Part shown: piece after piece, positions 15,799-25,211 of the stretch
Position numbering within the stretch: the stretch's first letter is position 1
Layout: every line of letters starts with the position of its first letter
Virus record (IMG/VR): IMGVR_UViG_3300042483_000182
Coordinates: 1-45,422 of that record
DNA from: a virus
DNA length: 45,422 nucleotides
Direction: 5' to 3' (one strand)
The notes under the pieces: model-generated
The model's input: the letters and a program-made list of their open reading frames with translations, nothing else
Databases searched by the model: none
What the model was told of the DNA's origin: nothing
Made by a program: the position numbers and the translations under genes

Positions 15799-18700
15799 TG
15801 GCTGTAGAGTTTGAAGACACAAATAGAAAAGTAATAATCAACCAGCGTGACCAGAACAAGGTCATAGTTCAAGATGTCATAAACAAGGTTGAAGTTGGCA
15901 TAGGCGGCCCGCAAGGACAAGAAGGTGCTCAGGGGACTCAAGGAGTTCAAGGCACTAAGGGCAATCAAGGAGCCACAGGTACTCAAGGCGCAGTTGGAAC
16001 ACAGGGCATACTCGGTACAACTGGAGCACAAGGTGTAATAGGCTCTACCGGTGCTCAAGGCACAACAGGTATTCAAGGCTCACAAGGTGTGACCGGCTCC
16101 ACAGGTGTACAGGGTGCAGCAGGGCAAACTGGATCGCAAGGCACCGTTGGAGCTCAGGGTGTGACCGGAACGCAGGGCACAACTGGCTCACAAGGTATTA
16201 CAGGTGTTCAGGGTCAAATAGGTTCACAGGGCAACACTGGCGATACCGGTGCACAGGGTGTAACAGGTTCTACAGGTGTACAGGGTGTAACAGGTTCTAC
16301 AGGTTTGCAAGGTGTTACGGGCGCACAGGGGACGACTGGCACAACAGGTTCTCAGGGAACTACAGGTTTTGTAGGCTCGCAAGGTATAACAGGCTCACAA
16401 GGCACAACGGGCGCAACAGGCTCACAGGGTGTGACCGGAACCACTGGCTCTACTGGTGTACAAGGTGTCACAGGCTCACAAGGAATTACAGGAGATGTAG
16501 GCGCTCAAGGAACCACAGGTTCAACTGGTGTTCAGGGTGCGGTTGGCACAACTGGAGCTCAGGGAGTAGTCGGCTCCCAGGGCACAACAGGAATCCAGGG
16601 TTTTAATGGTGCACAAGGCACAACAGGTATCCAAGGCAACACGGGCATCCAAGGAACGCAAGGCACAACAGGTACACAAGGCACAACAGGTCCAACTGGC
16701 GATACAGGTCTGCCTGGTGAAACAGGCCCACAAGGTGCAACTGGACAAGGATTTGATTTTCGAGGTCCATACACTCCAGGAGCAACTTACAACGAGTACT
16801 TTGTAGTAACTTACAATGGTTCTACCTACATCTGCCGCGATAATGGTGTTGTTAATGTTGTACCAGGCTCTAGCCCGGCTTGGGATTTATTTACAGAAAA
16901 GGGTTCAACTGGTGCTCAAGGTACAACAGGCGCACAAGGAACACTAGGGGAGACCGGAGCGCAGGGGATTACAGGAGCTACCGGCAATACTGGTTCTCAG
17001 GGTACAACTGGCACCACGGGTTCCACTGGTATCCAAGGCACCACGGGTACGCAAGGCCTTACGGGAGACGTCGGTTCTCAGGGTGTGACAGGTTCAACTG
17101 GCGTCCAAGGAGCACTGGGCACCACTGGTGCGCAAGGTGCAGTAGGTTCAACTGGTATTCAAGGTATAACAGGGACCACTGGTGCTCAAGGCACAATCGG
17201 TACAACTGGAGCTCAAGGAACTACAGGAGCACAAGGCACGACGGGGACCACCGGCGACACGGGTATTCAGGGTGCAGTAGGTACAACGGGCTCAACGGGC
17301 GCACAAGGAACCACCGGTACGCAAGGAACAGTCGGAGCCACGGGAGCTCAAGGAACAATAGGCTCTACTGGAATCCAGGGTATTACTGGAGGGACTGGCT
17401 CACAAGGTGTTCAGGGTATTCAGGGTCTTTCGATTCAAGGTCTTCAGGGTGTAGACGGAACTCCAGGTGCCGGTGGATCTCAGGGATACTACGGCTCTTT
17501 CTTTGACACTACAGACCAACGAATAGTCACACCGTCCGTGGCTCAAGCAGTTACAATAAACTCAGTTTATCCAAACGGTTACAGTGGAATTTCAGTTCTT
17601 GATGGTAGCGAAATAACTATTGCTAATCCAGGAACCTACACAATGACGGTTATTGCAAGGGTATCTAATGACGCAAACTCCGTTCAAGAAGCAACGTTCT
17701 GGCTAAAACTAAACAACAACGACTACCCGAACTCTGCAACTACAGTCACCTTGCAGCCTCGCAAATCTTCAAGTGAGCCATCTTTCCAGTTAATGACTCT
17801 TACTTTTACTGGAACTTCAACTAGTGCCAATGACTACGTTCAAATTTATTGGCATGGCACAAATACAAGTTTGTCCTTAGAGCATAGTGCTGCAGGGACA
17901 TCACCGACTCACCCAGTAACTCCTTCAGTAATCGTTAGTATCACTCAGGTTATGTACACCCAGCTCGGCCCTCAGGGTACGACCGGTACTCAAGGTTTGA
18001 CAGGCGTTCAGGGCACCACAGGTGTGACCGGAACTCAAGGAACAACTGGAACTACAGGCTCACAAGGAACCATTGGAAGTCAGGGCACAATTGGTGCTAC
18101 TGGTGCTCAGGGTACGACTGGCTCCACAGGTATCCAAGGTGCTGTAGGTTCAACGGGTTCTCAAGGAACTATTGGAAGCCAAGGAACTTCAGGTACAAAT
18201 GGCGCGCAAGGAACAATCGGTGCAACGGGAAGCCAAGGCACAACCGGCTCTACTGGAGAGACAGGCACGCAGGGTACAACTGGAACGCAAGGTGTCACGG
18301 GTACACAAGGAACCACCGGCACAACGGGAGCACAGGGAACTACTGGAACTCAAGGAACTACTGGTGTTCAAGGTCTGACTGGCTCATTCGGCGGTGCAAC
18401 ATTTGAGTACGAGTTTGACAATGGAACTACAGACCCAGCAACTCTTGACACAGGAACATTCAGACTAAACAACGCCGACCCAACTCTGGCAAACGTTATG
18501 TACATCTCGTTCAATGACGACCTTGGCGTAAACATATACAACTTCCTACAAACAATCGACGACTCTACATCTCAAATCAAGGGTACGTTTAAAGCTACAA
18601 AAAAGACTGACACTAACGAGTTTGCTTTCTTTAACATCACAGGAAGCCACGTTCACGACGACGACCATTTCAATGTTCCAATTTCTTTTGTTAGCGGAAA

Positions 18701-21230
18701 TACATTTACTCCAGCTGACACAGAGGTATTCTACCTAACATTCCAGCGAACCGGTGACATTGGTGACACTGGTGCGCAAGGAACAACTGGTACGCAGGGT
18801 GTTCAGGGTGTGCTAGGTTCTACAGGTATTCAGGGAACCACGGGTGCAACCGGGCCACAGGGCACGACCGGACCGCAGGGTATTCAAGGCGGTGTCGGAA
18901 CTCAAGGCACTACAGGTTCTACCGGTGTGCAAGGTCTGACCGGTTCGACCGGAAGTCAGGGAACAACGGGTACGACAGGCATACAGGGAACAACCGGCTC
19001 CACTGGCATCCAGGGAACTACGGGAGCAACCGGAAGTCAAGGTACAACTGGTACGACCGGTGCTACAGGGTCTACTGGTATTCAGGGAGCAATTGGTTCA
19101 CAAGGCACAACTGGAACAACGGGTGCCACAGGCATTCAGGGTATATCGGGAACTAATGGTTCTCAAGGAACTACGGGAGCAACAGGTTCTACAGGTGCTA
19201 CAGGTTCTCAAGGTCTTACCGGCTCTACAGGCATTCAAGGAACGACGGGGGCTACTGGTGTTCAAGGAACAACAGGCGCGACCGGGTCTCAGGGTATTAC
19301 AGGCTCAACAGGAGCGACAGGTTCAACTGGTGTTCAGGGTGCCACCGGTACCACAGGCTTACAGGGTGTAACTGGCGCAACGGGAGCCACTGGTTCGCAG
19401 GGCACGACTGGAACAACTGGTAACACTGGTGCAACCGGTGCTCAAGGAGTTCAAGGTTTACTAGGTATTCAAGGCACAACTGGTGCGACCGGCGCGCAAG
19501 GAACCCTGGGAACAACTGGAGCACAGGGCACGACTGGTGCTACAGGCTCACAAGGTATCACTGGTTCCACTGGTGCGACAGGTTCTACTGGTATTCAAGG
19601 AACAACAGGCGCAACTGGCTCACAAGGAACTACAGGCGCGACTGGAACAACAGGCGCAACTGGCTCACAAGGAACTACCGGAACTACCGGTTCTCAAGGT
19701 GTTCAGGGCACACTAGGTGCGCAAGGCACGACCGGCACTACTGGACTTCAGGGGCTAACTGGAGCTACAGGTAGTACAGGAGCCACTGGTTCGCAGGGCA
19801 CGACTGGAACGCAGGGTACAACAGGTATTCAGGGAACAACAGGTTCAACTGGAGCGACAGGTATTCAAGGAACAACTGGTACAACCGGTGCTACCGGTTC
19901 TCAAGGAACTACGGGAACAACGGGTGCTACTGGTGCTCAGGGGACTGTAGGCACAACCGGTGCTCAGGGTACGACTGGCGCAACAGGCGCTCAGGGTATT
20001 ATAGGCTCTACTGGTGCTACGGGTTCTACAGGTGCCCAGGGAACTACGGGAGCAACTGGTTCAACAGGTGCGCAAGGTATTACTGGTACGACCGGTGCGA
20101 CAGGTTCTCAGGGTACAACTGGAACTACAGGTAATACAGGAGCGACGGGCTTACAAGGTATTACTGGTTCGACCGGTATTCAGGGCTCAACAGGTGCTAC
20201 TGGTATTCAAGGTTCAGTAGGTGCGCAAGGAACGACTGGCTCTACAGGTATTCAAGGTGCCACAGGCATACAGGGAACCACGGGAACCACTGGTGCCCAA
20301 GGAACCACGGGAGCAACCGGCGCGCAGGGCACCACAGGGGCCACCGGAACTCAAGGTATTACAGGTTCTACAGGTATTCAGGGAACCACGGGTGCGACGG
20401 GGTCTCAGGGTGTTACGGGCTCTACAGGTACTCAGGGTATTACGGGTACGGGAATTCAGGGTACTACTGGTGCACAAGGGACAACTGGAGCAACGTATTC
20501 ACTTCCGACAGCAACCTCCACAACACTAGGAGGAATTGAGCTATTTTCCGATACAACACAGTCTGTTGCAGCCAGTGCAGTCACTTCCACTGCATCAAGA
20601 ACATACGGAATACAGTTAAACGCAACAGGTCAAGCAGTTGTCAACGTCCCATGGGTAGATACTGACACTAACACCTTTCCAACCACTTGGGCGTGGACTT
20701 CCGGAGCGGGGTCTGGTCCTACTGCTAATATTACTGGCACATCAGCCACTATCTCAGTAGCAGCAATTCCTTCGGCATCAAATACAGCGTCTGGAATCGT
20801 GACTACAGCTGCACAAACGTTTGCCGGAACTAAAACTTTTACCAGCAACATTTATGCAAATGACTCAGGTTGGATAACTACATCTTCTGCAGGTGTTCCT
20901 CTTACCGCATCAACTGGCTGGTCGCTCACTAGCTTCAGTGTCCGTCGCTTAAACGGCATGGTTAATGGAATCATTACAGTTAGCCGTACTGGTGCAAACA
21001 TTACAGTACCTGCCACAGGTAACATTACTAACTCACAGATTGCATTTTTCTCAAGCGGTTGGTATGGCTCAACCGCCGCAAGCGGAATGGTTCTCACAAA
21101 CGGTTCTGGTCCACTAATTGGTGGCTTTGTAGATGTTAGCGGAAATATTACTATTAGTGCGGCATCCTCTGGTGCAACAATCTCAACTGGAGATACTTTT
21201 AGCTTTACCATCTGGGAGATGCTGGATTAG
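15798..21230 (+). CDS. Collagen-like tail fibre protein with globular insertions
   Basis: An 1810-residue protein made mostly of Gly-X-Y triplets ([13 protein letters not shown] style) that would form a long triple helix. Triplet blocks are broken by globular domains at about 315-369 ([20 protein letters not shown], like a small carbohydrate-binding module), about 560-720 (C1q/TNF-like beta sandwich) and about 865-985 (beta-rich). A C-terminal domain of about 240 residues (from about 1567, [11 protein letters not shown] on) probably folds as the receptor-binding head or trimerisation unit. There is a short non-collagenous N-terminus ([20 protein letters not shown]). GTG start overlaps the upstream stop. 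The X/Y positions are rich in Thr, Ser and Gln. Confidence 0.93.
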   Translation: MAVEFEDTNRKVIINQRDQNKVIVQDVINKVEVGIGGPQGQEGAQGTQGVQGTKGNQGATGTQGAVGTQGILGTTGAQGVIGSTGAQGTTGIQGSQGVTGSTGVQGAAGQTGSQGTVGAQGVTGTQGTTGSQGITGVQGQIGSQGNTGDTGAQGVTGSTGVQGVTGSTGLQGVTGAQGTTGTTGSQGTTGFVGSQGITGSQGTTGATGSQGVTGTTGSTGVQGVTGSQGITGDVGAQGTTGSTGVQGAVGTTGAQGVVGSQGTTGIQGFNGAQGTTGIQGNTGIQGTQGTTGTQGTTGPTGDTGLPGETGPQGATGQGFDFRGPYTPGATYNEYFVVTYNGSTYICRDNGVVNVVPGSSPAWDLFTEKGSTGAQGTTGAQGTLGETGAQGITGATGNTGSQGTTGTTGSTGIQGTTGTQGLTGDVGSQGVTGSTGVQGALGTTGAQGAVGSTGIQGITGTTGAQGTIGTTGAQGTTGAQGTTGTTGDTGIQGAVGTTGSTGAQGTTGTQGTVGATGAQGTIGSTGIQGITGGTGSQGVQGIQGLSIQGLQGVDGTPGAGGSQGYYGSFFDTTDQRIVTPSVAQAVTINSVYPNGYSGISVLDGSEITIANPGTYTMTVIARVSNDANSVQEATFWLKLNNNDYPNSATTVTLQPRKSSSEPSFQLMTLTFTGTSTSANDYVQIYWHGTNTSLSLEHSAAGTSPTHPVTPSVIVSITQVMYTQLGPQGTTGTQGLTGVQGTTGVTGTQGTTGTTGSQGTIGSQGTIGATGAQGTTGSTGIQGAVGSTGSQGTIGSQGTSGTNGAQGTIGATGSQGTTGSTGETGTQGTTGTQGVTGTQGTTGTTGAQGTTGTQGTTGVQGLTGSFGGATFEYEFDNGTTDPATLDTGTFRLNNADPTLANVMYISFNDDLGVNIYNFLQTIDDSTSQIKGTFKATKKTDTNEFAFFNITGSHVHDDDHFNVPISFVSGNTFTPADTEVFYLTFQRTGDIGDTGAQGTTGTQGVQGVLGSTGIQGTTGATGPQGTTGPQGIQGGVGTQGTTGSTGVQGLTGSTGSQGTTGTTGIQGTTGSTGIQGTTGATGSQGTTGTTGATGSTGIQGAIGSQGTTGTTGATGIQGISGTNGSQGTTGATGSTGATGSQGLTGSTGIQGTTGATGVQGTTGATGSQGITGSTGATGSTGVQGATGTTGLQGVTGATGATGSQGTTGTTGNTGATGAQGVQGLLGIQGTTGATGAQGTLGTTGAQGTTGATGSQGITGSTGATGSTGIQGTTGATGSQGTTGATGTTGATGSQGTTGTTGSQGVQGTLGAQGTTGTTGLQGLTGATGSTGATGSQGTTGTQGTTGIQGTTGSTGATGIQGTTGTTGATGSQGTTGTTGATGAQGTVGTTGAQGTTGATGAQGIIGSTGATGSTGAQGTTGATGSTGAQGITGTTGATGSQGTTGTTGNTGATGLQGITGSTGIQGSTGATGIQGSVGAQGTTGSTGIQGATGIQGTTGTTGAQGTTGATGAQGTTGATGTQGITGSTGIQGTTGATGSQGVTGSTGTQGITGTGIQGTTGAQGTTGATYSLPTATSTTLGGIELFSDTTQSVAASAVTSTASRTYGIQLNATGQAVVNVPWVDTDTNTFPTTWAWTSGAGSGPTANITGTSATISVAAIPSASNTASGIVTTAAQTFAGTKTFTSNIYANDSGWITTSSAGVPLTASTGWSLTSFSVRRLNGMVNGIITVSRTGANITVPATGNITNSQIAFFSSGWYGSTAASGMVLTNGSGPLIGGFVDVSGNITISAASSGATISTGDTFSFTIWEMLD
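15910..20490 (+). repeat. Degenerate 9-bp tandem repeat DNA encoding Gly-X-Y
   Basis: Long tracts of GGTNNNCAAGGNACNACNGG-type 9- and 18-base units, interrupted near 16743-16905, 17490-17970 and 18385-18760 by unique sequence. Synonymous third positions vary freely, showing selection on protein. The tracts are prone to slippage and recombination, so length variants between isolates are likely. Confidence 0.85.
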
Positions 21231-21238
21231 GTAAACTA

Positions 21239-21252
21239 ACTAGACGTCTAGT
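21239..21252. repeat. Perfect 14-bp palindrome at a convergent junction
   Basis: ACTAGACGTCTAGT lies over the stop of the TPR gene, eight bases after the fibre gene stop. It has no loop or T-run and is not a normal terminator. Confidence 0.5.
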
Positions 21253-21812
21253 CTATCTAAATTATCTTTAGAGGCTTTTCTATAAATCTCCGGGCAATCC
21301 TTGTCGGCAGCAAGTTTTCTAAGTGCAGCCAAGCTTTCTGACTTACGGCCAATCCACCACGCGGCAACCGCTTTTTGGAATGTTGCCGAATACCAGTCGT
21401 AATAGCCGACACTCACAGGCAATTCAAACACCTGTCTGTTGTGCGTTAGCGAAAGGCTAGCAAACGTGTAGCTCTCCTGCCATTGACCAGCAAGTTCATA
21501 AAAAACAGATAATGCCCAGTAAGCTTCCGGACGAGTAGGTAGATACTCCACGGCCTGAAGTAGGCTATTGCTAACGGTAAGCCCACGACCCGTCTGCCTA
21601 TCAATACAAGATGCGACTTTGACAAGAGCCGCATACGTCAAGTCCATGTGAGTCTTGTATCCGTACTCAGCCGCACGCAGATAGAAACTGACAGCAGATG
21701 CAGTTTGACCGAGCTTTTCATACTCCACTGCCAAAGCAAGATTTTTTTCAGGATTGTAGGAGTCTTTAGATAGCTCTACCGTTAGAAATTCGATTCTTTT
21801 ATTTGGATTCAT
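21240..21812 (-). CDS. TPR-like repeat protein
   Basis: A 190-residue all-helical protein with tetratricopeptide character: NLALAVEYEKLGQTASAVSF (about 24-43), then PTRPEAYWALSVFYELAGQW (about 92-111), and AVAAWWIGRKSESLAALRKL near 150-169. TPRs bind partner proteins and accompany glycosyltransferases in several glycan clusters. It overlaps the GH130-like gene upstream by 14 bp, so the two are co-expressed and may act together. Confidence 0.75.
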   Translation of the reverse strand: MNPNKRIEFLTVELSKDSYNPEKNLALAVEYEKLGQTASAVSFYLRAAEYGYKTHMDLTYAALVKVASCIDRQTGRGLTVSNSLLQAVEYLPTRPEAYWALSVFYELAGQWQESYTFASLSLTHNRQVFELPVSVGYYDWYSATFQKAVAAWWIGRKSESLAALRKLAADKDCPEIYRKASKDNLDRLDV

Positions 21813-22818
21813 ACTCTAAGGCCTCGCTAACTAAGTCATCAACCACACTAGATGGCATTCTTAGGACAAAAGCGGCATTGTCTTGAAATCCAAAACTAAC
21901 AAGCAAGTCGCCTTTATAGATTGCAGCGCCAGCAACAAACTCAATATCTCCCCCAAGAAAGACAAGCGGCATCTGAGACATGCCAATCAGCTTAAAGTCT
22001 TGATCCCAGACAACCAACCTATGCCTGTAGATGCCATCCTTTTGGTTTAGGTAGTTTCTTTCTAGGTCCACTTCATGCGTGAAAGCAATGTAGTAATCCC
22101 CCCACCTAACCACATGAGAACCGCCACGCTGGTCTTTTTCTGGAGCAAAAGATTCAACTAGAGCAACCTGGGCACAACCGGCCGGCTCTTCTGGCCAAGT
22201 ACGCACAACTTCAGTCGGTGACGTCCACTTTACAAAGTGGAAAGGCTTATCAAGAATCGGCATCCAGTTTTTCTCGCAGTACGAGTTGTCTTCTCCAGGG
22301 GCAGGAATGCGTAGACGGGACACTTCTTTAACTGTCCAAGCATCTTCGTCGATCTCAATCTCGCTCAGTTCCATGCGACCCTGGCCATTAGTAGTTGTAT
22401 CGCGCCGAACTCCGATTGCGTACCATCTGCCTTCCCACTTAACTAGGCGGCAGTCTTCTTCCCCAGCAAACTCCCAGAGAGGCGGAACGTCAAGTTTAGA
22501 AGTGTCAATGAGACCGAAGTCGGCCATTGAGAGATTCTCATCTAACTTACAGATGTAGTTAGTAGTACGTAGGTTCTGATCCGCTTCCGGATGCAGGTAA
22601 GCAAGTGGACCCCATCGACTAGGGAATCGCTGGTCATTTTCAGAATGATAGAGAGTGTAGTTAACGTGACGCAGGTTTACGTAGATTTCATCCTCGTCGG
22701 TAACAAAGACCGAAGGATTCATAAGTCCAGTCCCAGCGGTCAACCCCTGAGAAATAACAAGAGGACTAAGTTGCCCGCCACTGGCTACAGATTTTTGCAC
22801 AAGATTGTTGTTCGTCAT
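21799..22818 (-). CDS. GH130-like propeller protein, paralogue of 14409-15353
   Basis: A 339-residue protein. Shared landmarks with its paralogue: NPSVFVTDEDEIYVNLRHVN, AGEEDCRLVKWEGRWYAIGV (ED.R catalytic-acid motif), CEKNWMPILDKPFHFVKW, GGSHVVRWGDYYIAFTHEVD and the closing DIEFVAGAAIYKGDLLVSFG. GH130 enzymes act on mannosides by hydrolysis or phosphorolysis. I start at ATG 22818 because TAGAAT lies seven bases upstream and the longer frame to 22926 runs over the divergent intergenic region and next gene. Co-transcribed with the TPR gene. Confidence 0.8.
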   Translation of the reverse strand: MTNNNLVQKSVASGGQLSPLVISQGLTAGTGLMNPSVFVTDEDEIYVNLRHVNYTLYHSENDQRFPSRWGPLAYLHPEADQNLRTTNYICKLDENLSMADFGLIDTSKLDVPPLWEFAGEEDCRLVKWEGRWYAIGVRRDTTTNGQGRMELSEIEIDEDAWTVKEVSRLRIPAPGEDNSYCEKNWMPILDKPFHFVKWTSPTEVVRTWPEEPAGCAQVALVESFAPEKDQRGGSHVVRWGDYYIAFTHEVDLERNYLNQKDGIYRHRLVVWDQDFKLIGMSQMPLVFLGGDIEFVAGAAIYKGDLLVSFGFQDNAAFVLRMPSSVVDDLVSEALEYESK

Positions 22819-22825
22819 TAGACCA

Positions 22826-22831
22826 ATTCTA
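22826..22831 (-). promoter_or_regulatory. Extended -10 of a leaderless promoter
   Basis: TGCTAGAAT on the minus strand (TGn plus TAGAAT), seven bases before the ATG at 22818; no ribosome site. Confidence 0.5.
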
Positions 22832-22881
22832 GCACTTTTGCTAGGCCTTAGTGTAGACTTATTCAAAGTGATAGGAACATA

Positions 22882-23145
22882 ATGACAACTAATAATCAAA
22901 AACTTTACCGCGTTGACTGGAAGCAATCGACCGACATAATCCCAGGGCAGTTCTTTGACGAGTACTCGTACGTCGCAGCTAAGTCAGAAACAGAGGCAAT
23001 CAAAGACCTCTATGGAACTGATTTCAAAGTCAGGGAAGCGACGATTGAAGAGATGGAAGCCTACGTTCGAGGATATGAGGACGGCTATGACTCAGGCATC
23101 CTAACTGAGAGAATCAGAATTGCAGAAACCTCCGAAGAGGTCTAA
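22882..23145 (+). CDS. Hypothetical 87-residue protein
   Basis: Begins MTTNNQKLYRVDWKQSTDII with AGGA before the ATG. Contains EYSYVAAKSETEAIKDLYGT and an acidic helix (EEMEAYVRGYEDGYDSGI), a layout common in small phage proteins that pair a YxVxA strand with a helix. Function unknown. The stop is two bases before the dNMP kinase GTG, so the two are coupled. Confidence 0.7.
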   Translation: MTTNNQKLYRVDWKQSTDIIPGQFFDEYSYVAAKSETEAIKDLYGTDFKVREATIEEMEAYVRGYEDGYDSGILTERIRIAETSEEV

Positions 23146-23147
23146 AG

Positions 23148-23690
23148 GTGATTATTGGACTAAGCGGATACGCGCGCTCAGGCAAAGACACTATTGCTGA
23201 TTATCTAGTCGAGCATCACGGATTTATCAAACTATCATTTGCTGCTCCGATGCGCGAAGCACTCTACAAACTAAACCCAGAGATTACGGATATGACTGGA
23301 TTAGTTTATGGTTTTAGACAGGCCGTAAATCTATTTGGCTGGGACGATATGAAGACATACTTCCCCACCTACCGAGGGCTCATGCAACGTATGGGCACGG
23401 AGGTTGGCCGAGAGATGTTTGGCGAAAACTTTTGGGTGGAGCAGGCATTGAAGCAGGTAACCGAAGGGTCTAACTTCGTATTGTCTGACGTTAGATATCA
23501 AAACGAGGCCAACTCGGTTCAAGCAGTCGGCGGAGAGGTTTGGAGAGTAGAGCGCCCAGGGGTAAAAGCTGCCAACGACCACACCTCTGAGCACGACCTA
23601 GACGACTACAAGTTTGATCACCGCATTATGAACTATGGGCCCGTAGAGGATCTCTATCAAACAGTAACAACTATTCTTACTGACCTATAA
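23148..23690 (+). CDS. Deoxynucleoside monophosphate kinase
   Basis: A 180-residue P-loop kinase: GLSGYARSGKDTIADYL at about 4-20 is the Walker A loop (GxxxxGKDT). FIKLSFAAPMREALY, LMQRMGTEVGREMFGENFWV and FVLSDVRYQNEA match phage dNMP kinases of the T4 gp1 type. It phosphorylates dNMPs, supporting dNTP supply alongside the nrd operon; related enzymes also accept modified nucleotides. GTG start at 23148 directly follows the upstream stop. Confidence 0.88.
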   Translation: MIIGLSGYARSGKDTIADYLVEHHGFIKLSFAAPMREALYKLNPEITDMTGLVYGFRQAVNLFGWDDMKTYFPTYRGLMQRMGTEVGREMFGENFWVEQALKQVTEGSNFVLSDVRYQNEANSVQAVGGEVWRVERPGVKAANDHTSEHDLDDYKFDHRIMNYGPVEDLYQTVTTILTDL

Positions 23691-23691
23691 T
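23686..23691 (+). promoter_or_regulatory. -10 element of a leaderless promoter
   Basis: Perfect TATAAT six bases before the GTG start of the recombinase, overlapping the end of the dNMP kinase gene. No ribosome site. Confidence 0.5.
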
Positions 23692-23697
23692 TAATAC

Positions 23698-24351
23698 GTG
23701 GACATAGAACCTACAGACTTAGCAATACTTTACGCACGCGTATCTACCCAACTACAGGTAAACGACGGCGTATCCCTTGACGTCCAAGAACGTCAACTGC
23801 AGCAGGCAGCCGAGATGGCTGGCTACACAAACATTGAACTTGTCCGAGAAGAAGGCCGCTCTGGAAAAAATATTAGCGGACGTCCAGCACTTACAGACGC
23901 ACTAAAAAGATTAGATGCCGGAGAAGCTAAAGCACTATTTGTTACCCGCATTGATCGTCTAGCTCGCTCAACACAAGACTTCCTTAGCGTTGTAGACCGA
24001 GCCAACAAGAACGGTTGGCGTCTTGTGATGCTAGATCTAAACCTAGACACTTCTAGTTACCAAGGTCGCTTCGTAGTCACAATCATGTCAGCCCTAGCTG
24101 AGATGGAACGTGGGATCATTGCCGAGCGTCAGAAGGACGTACACAAAGACCGACGTGCACGCGGGGTAGTCTGGGGGGTTGACATGGGACCAAAGAATAA
24201 GACCCCAGAAGAGATCAAACAGCGCGTTACTGCTGAACGATCTTCCGGGGCCTCATACCGCAAGATTGCAGACGGACTAAACCGAGATCAAGTGCCTACT
24301 CAGAATGGTCGTCAGTGGTATCCGACAACTGTTCGGAATCTTTTACTTTAG
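23698..24351 (+). CDS. Serine recombinase, resolvase/invertase family
   Basis: A 217-residue recombinase. Catalytic region: LYARVSTQLQ with the nucleophile Ser at about 16, EGRSGKNISGRPAL, FVTRIDRLARSTQDFL with the essential arginines, and LAEMERGIIAERQK on the E helix. The C-terminus (GVVWGVDMGPKNKTPEEIKQ; SGASYRKIADGLNRDQVPT) is the DNA-binding helix-turn-helix, shared with the GIY-YIG protein at 4791-5480. It is too short for a large serine integrase, so resolution, inversion or a small transposable element is more likely. No cognate site was found. Confidence 0.9.
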   Translation: MDIEPTDLAILYARVSTQLQVNDGVSLDVQERQLQQAAEMAGYTNIELVREEGRSGKNISGRPALTDALKRLDAGEAKALFVTRIDRLARSTQDFLSVVDRANKNGWRLVMLDLNLDTSSYQGRFVVTIMSALAEMERGIIAERQKDVHKDRRARGVVWGVDMGPKNKTPEEIKQRVTAERSSGASYRKIADGLNRDQVPTQNGRQWYPTTVRNLLL

Positions 24352-25087
24352 TAGACATCTCATGTCTAAGCTGGACATCTTGAGCAAACCGACCACTGAA
24401 CTGATAGTCACCGGCGTGGACCACATTTACCCACGGAGCGGCATAAACTTTACCGCCCATCTCGCGCCATTTACGGCAGAAGTGGTAGTCCTCGGATAGC
24501 AAAATCCCATCCTCTGTAATACTGGTAGCAAAGAACTCGGTAACCATCCGATCAAAGTCAAACTGACCGTTGGAACCATTCAAAGCATACTTAGGACAGA
24601 GCGGCTCCATCTCTTCAAACACACTTCGCTTAATCAACATTAGACCGGTAGCAACTTCTGTAACCTCAACCGGCTCATTCAGTTTAATGGTAGATGTTCC
24701 AGGAAGAAGATTCATTGCAAAAATACCAGAGTAGTCAGCTAGGTTTTCTTTCCCAGCCAGCGCAGCGGCACGGACACCGTCCCAGTTAATGTTTTTCATA
24801 GGATAAATCCCACCAATAACATCGGCCTCAATTTCAATCATTGCCACGACATCTGCAACATTAAAGCCCTCATCGGCATCGATAAAGAAGAGGTAGTCAG
24901 CGTCACTGTCTAAAAACTCCTTGACCAGATTATTTCTGGCCCTTGTGATAAGACTCTCATTGTAGATTTTAGAGAATGATATCTGATAACCTTTTCGAGC
25001 AAGCTCAAAGGTAAGGTTGATAACGCTGTCCATGTAGATGCCTTTACAGTTCCCACCGTACATAGGTGTTGCAATGCGTATATGCAT
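24296..25087 (-). CDS. Glycosyltransferase, GT-A fold
   Basis: A 263-residue protein starting MHIRIATPMYGGNC at ATG 25087 (AGGA eight bases before). Features: SLITRARNNLVKEFLDSDAD at about 47-66, YLFFIDADEGF (the DxD-type metal and sugar-nucleotide motif) and a later SEDYHFCRKWREMGG, as in phage and bacterial family-2-like transferases. The longer frame to 25168 reads through the terminator and is rejected. Its 3' end overlaps the recombinase gene on the opposite strand by 56 bp. The acceptor is unknown. Confidence 0.85.
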   Translation of the reverse strand: MHIRIATPMYGGNCKGIYMDSVINLTFELARKGYQISFSKIYNESLITRARNNLVKEFLDSDADYLFFIDADEGFNVADVVAMIEIEADVIGGIYPMKNINWDGVRAAALAGKENLADYSGIFAMNLLPGTSTIKLNEPVEVTEVATGLMLIKRSVFEEMEPLCPKYALNGSNGQFDFDRMVTEFFATSITEDGILLSEDYHFCRKWREMGGKVYAAPWVNVVHAGDYQFSGRFAQDVQLRHEMSTKVKDSEQLSDTTDDHSE

Positions 25088-25100
25088 AAAAATCCTAACT

Positions 25101-25138
25101 AAAAAGAAGGGGCCGGGAAGGGAGACTACCCGGCCCCA
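25101..25138 (-). terminator. Rho-independent terminator of the primase gene
   Basis: Minus strand: GGGGCCGGG, loop, CCCGGCCCC, then TTCTTTTTAG. The stem is 9 bp, all G-C. Just upstream CTATCG-CACAAT-CGATAG (25173-25190) is a second small hairpin. Confidence 0.8.
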
Positions 25139-25211
25139 TTGTGCCTCTCTCCCAAGGAGCACAATCACATTCTATCGCACAATCGATAGAAAGTGTTAAA
25201 TATTTACTTTT

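Noticed and set aside
15910-20490. CRISPR array or noncoding satellite
   Set aside because: Repeats are in one open frame, encode Gly-X-Y triplets, vary at synonymous positions and have no unique spacers. Antisense frames here are shadows of the low-complexity gene.
23698-24351. Phage integrase with adjacent attP
   Set aside because: At 217 residues it is a resolvase/invertase-size enzyme lacking the long recombinase and coiled-coil domains of serine integrases, and no att-like core was seen nearby.
25088-25168. Extended start of the glycosyltransferase
   Set aside because: The extension translates the primase terminator hairpin; the ATG at 25087 has a ribosome site and begins the conserved fold.
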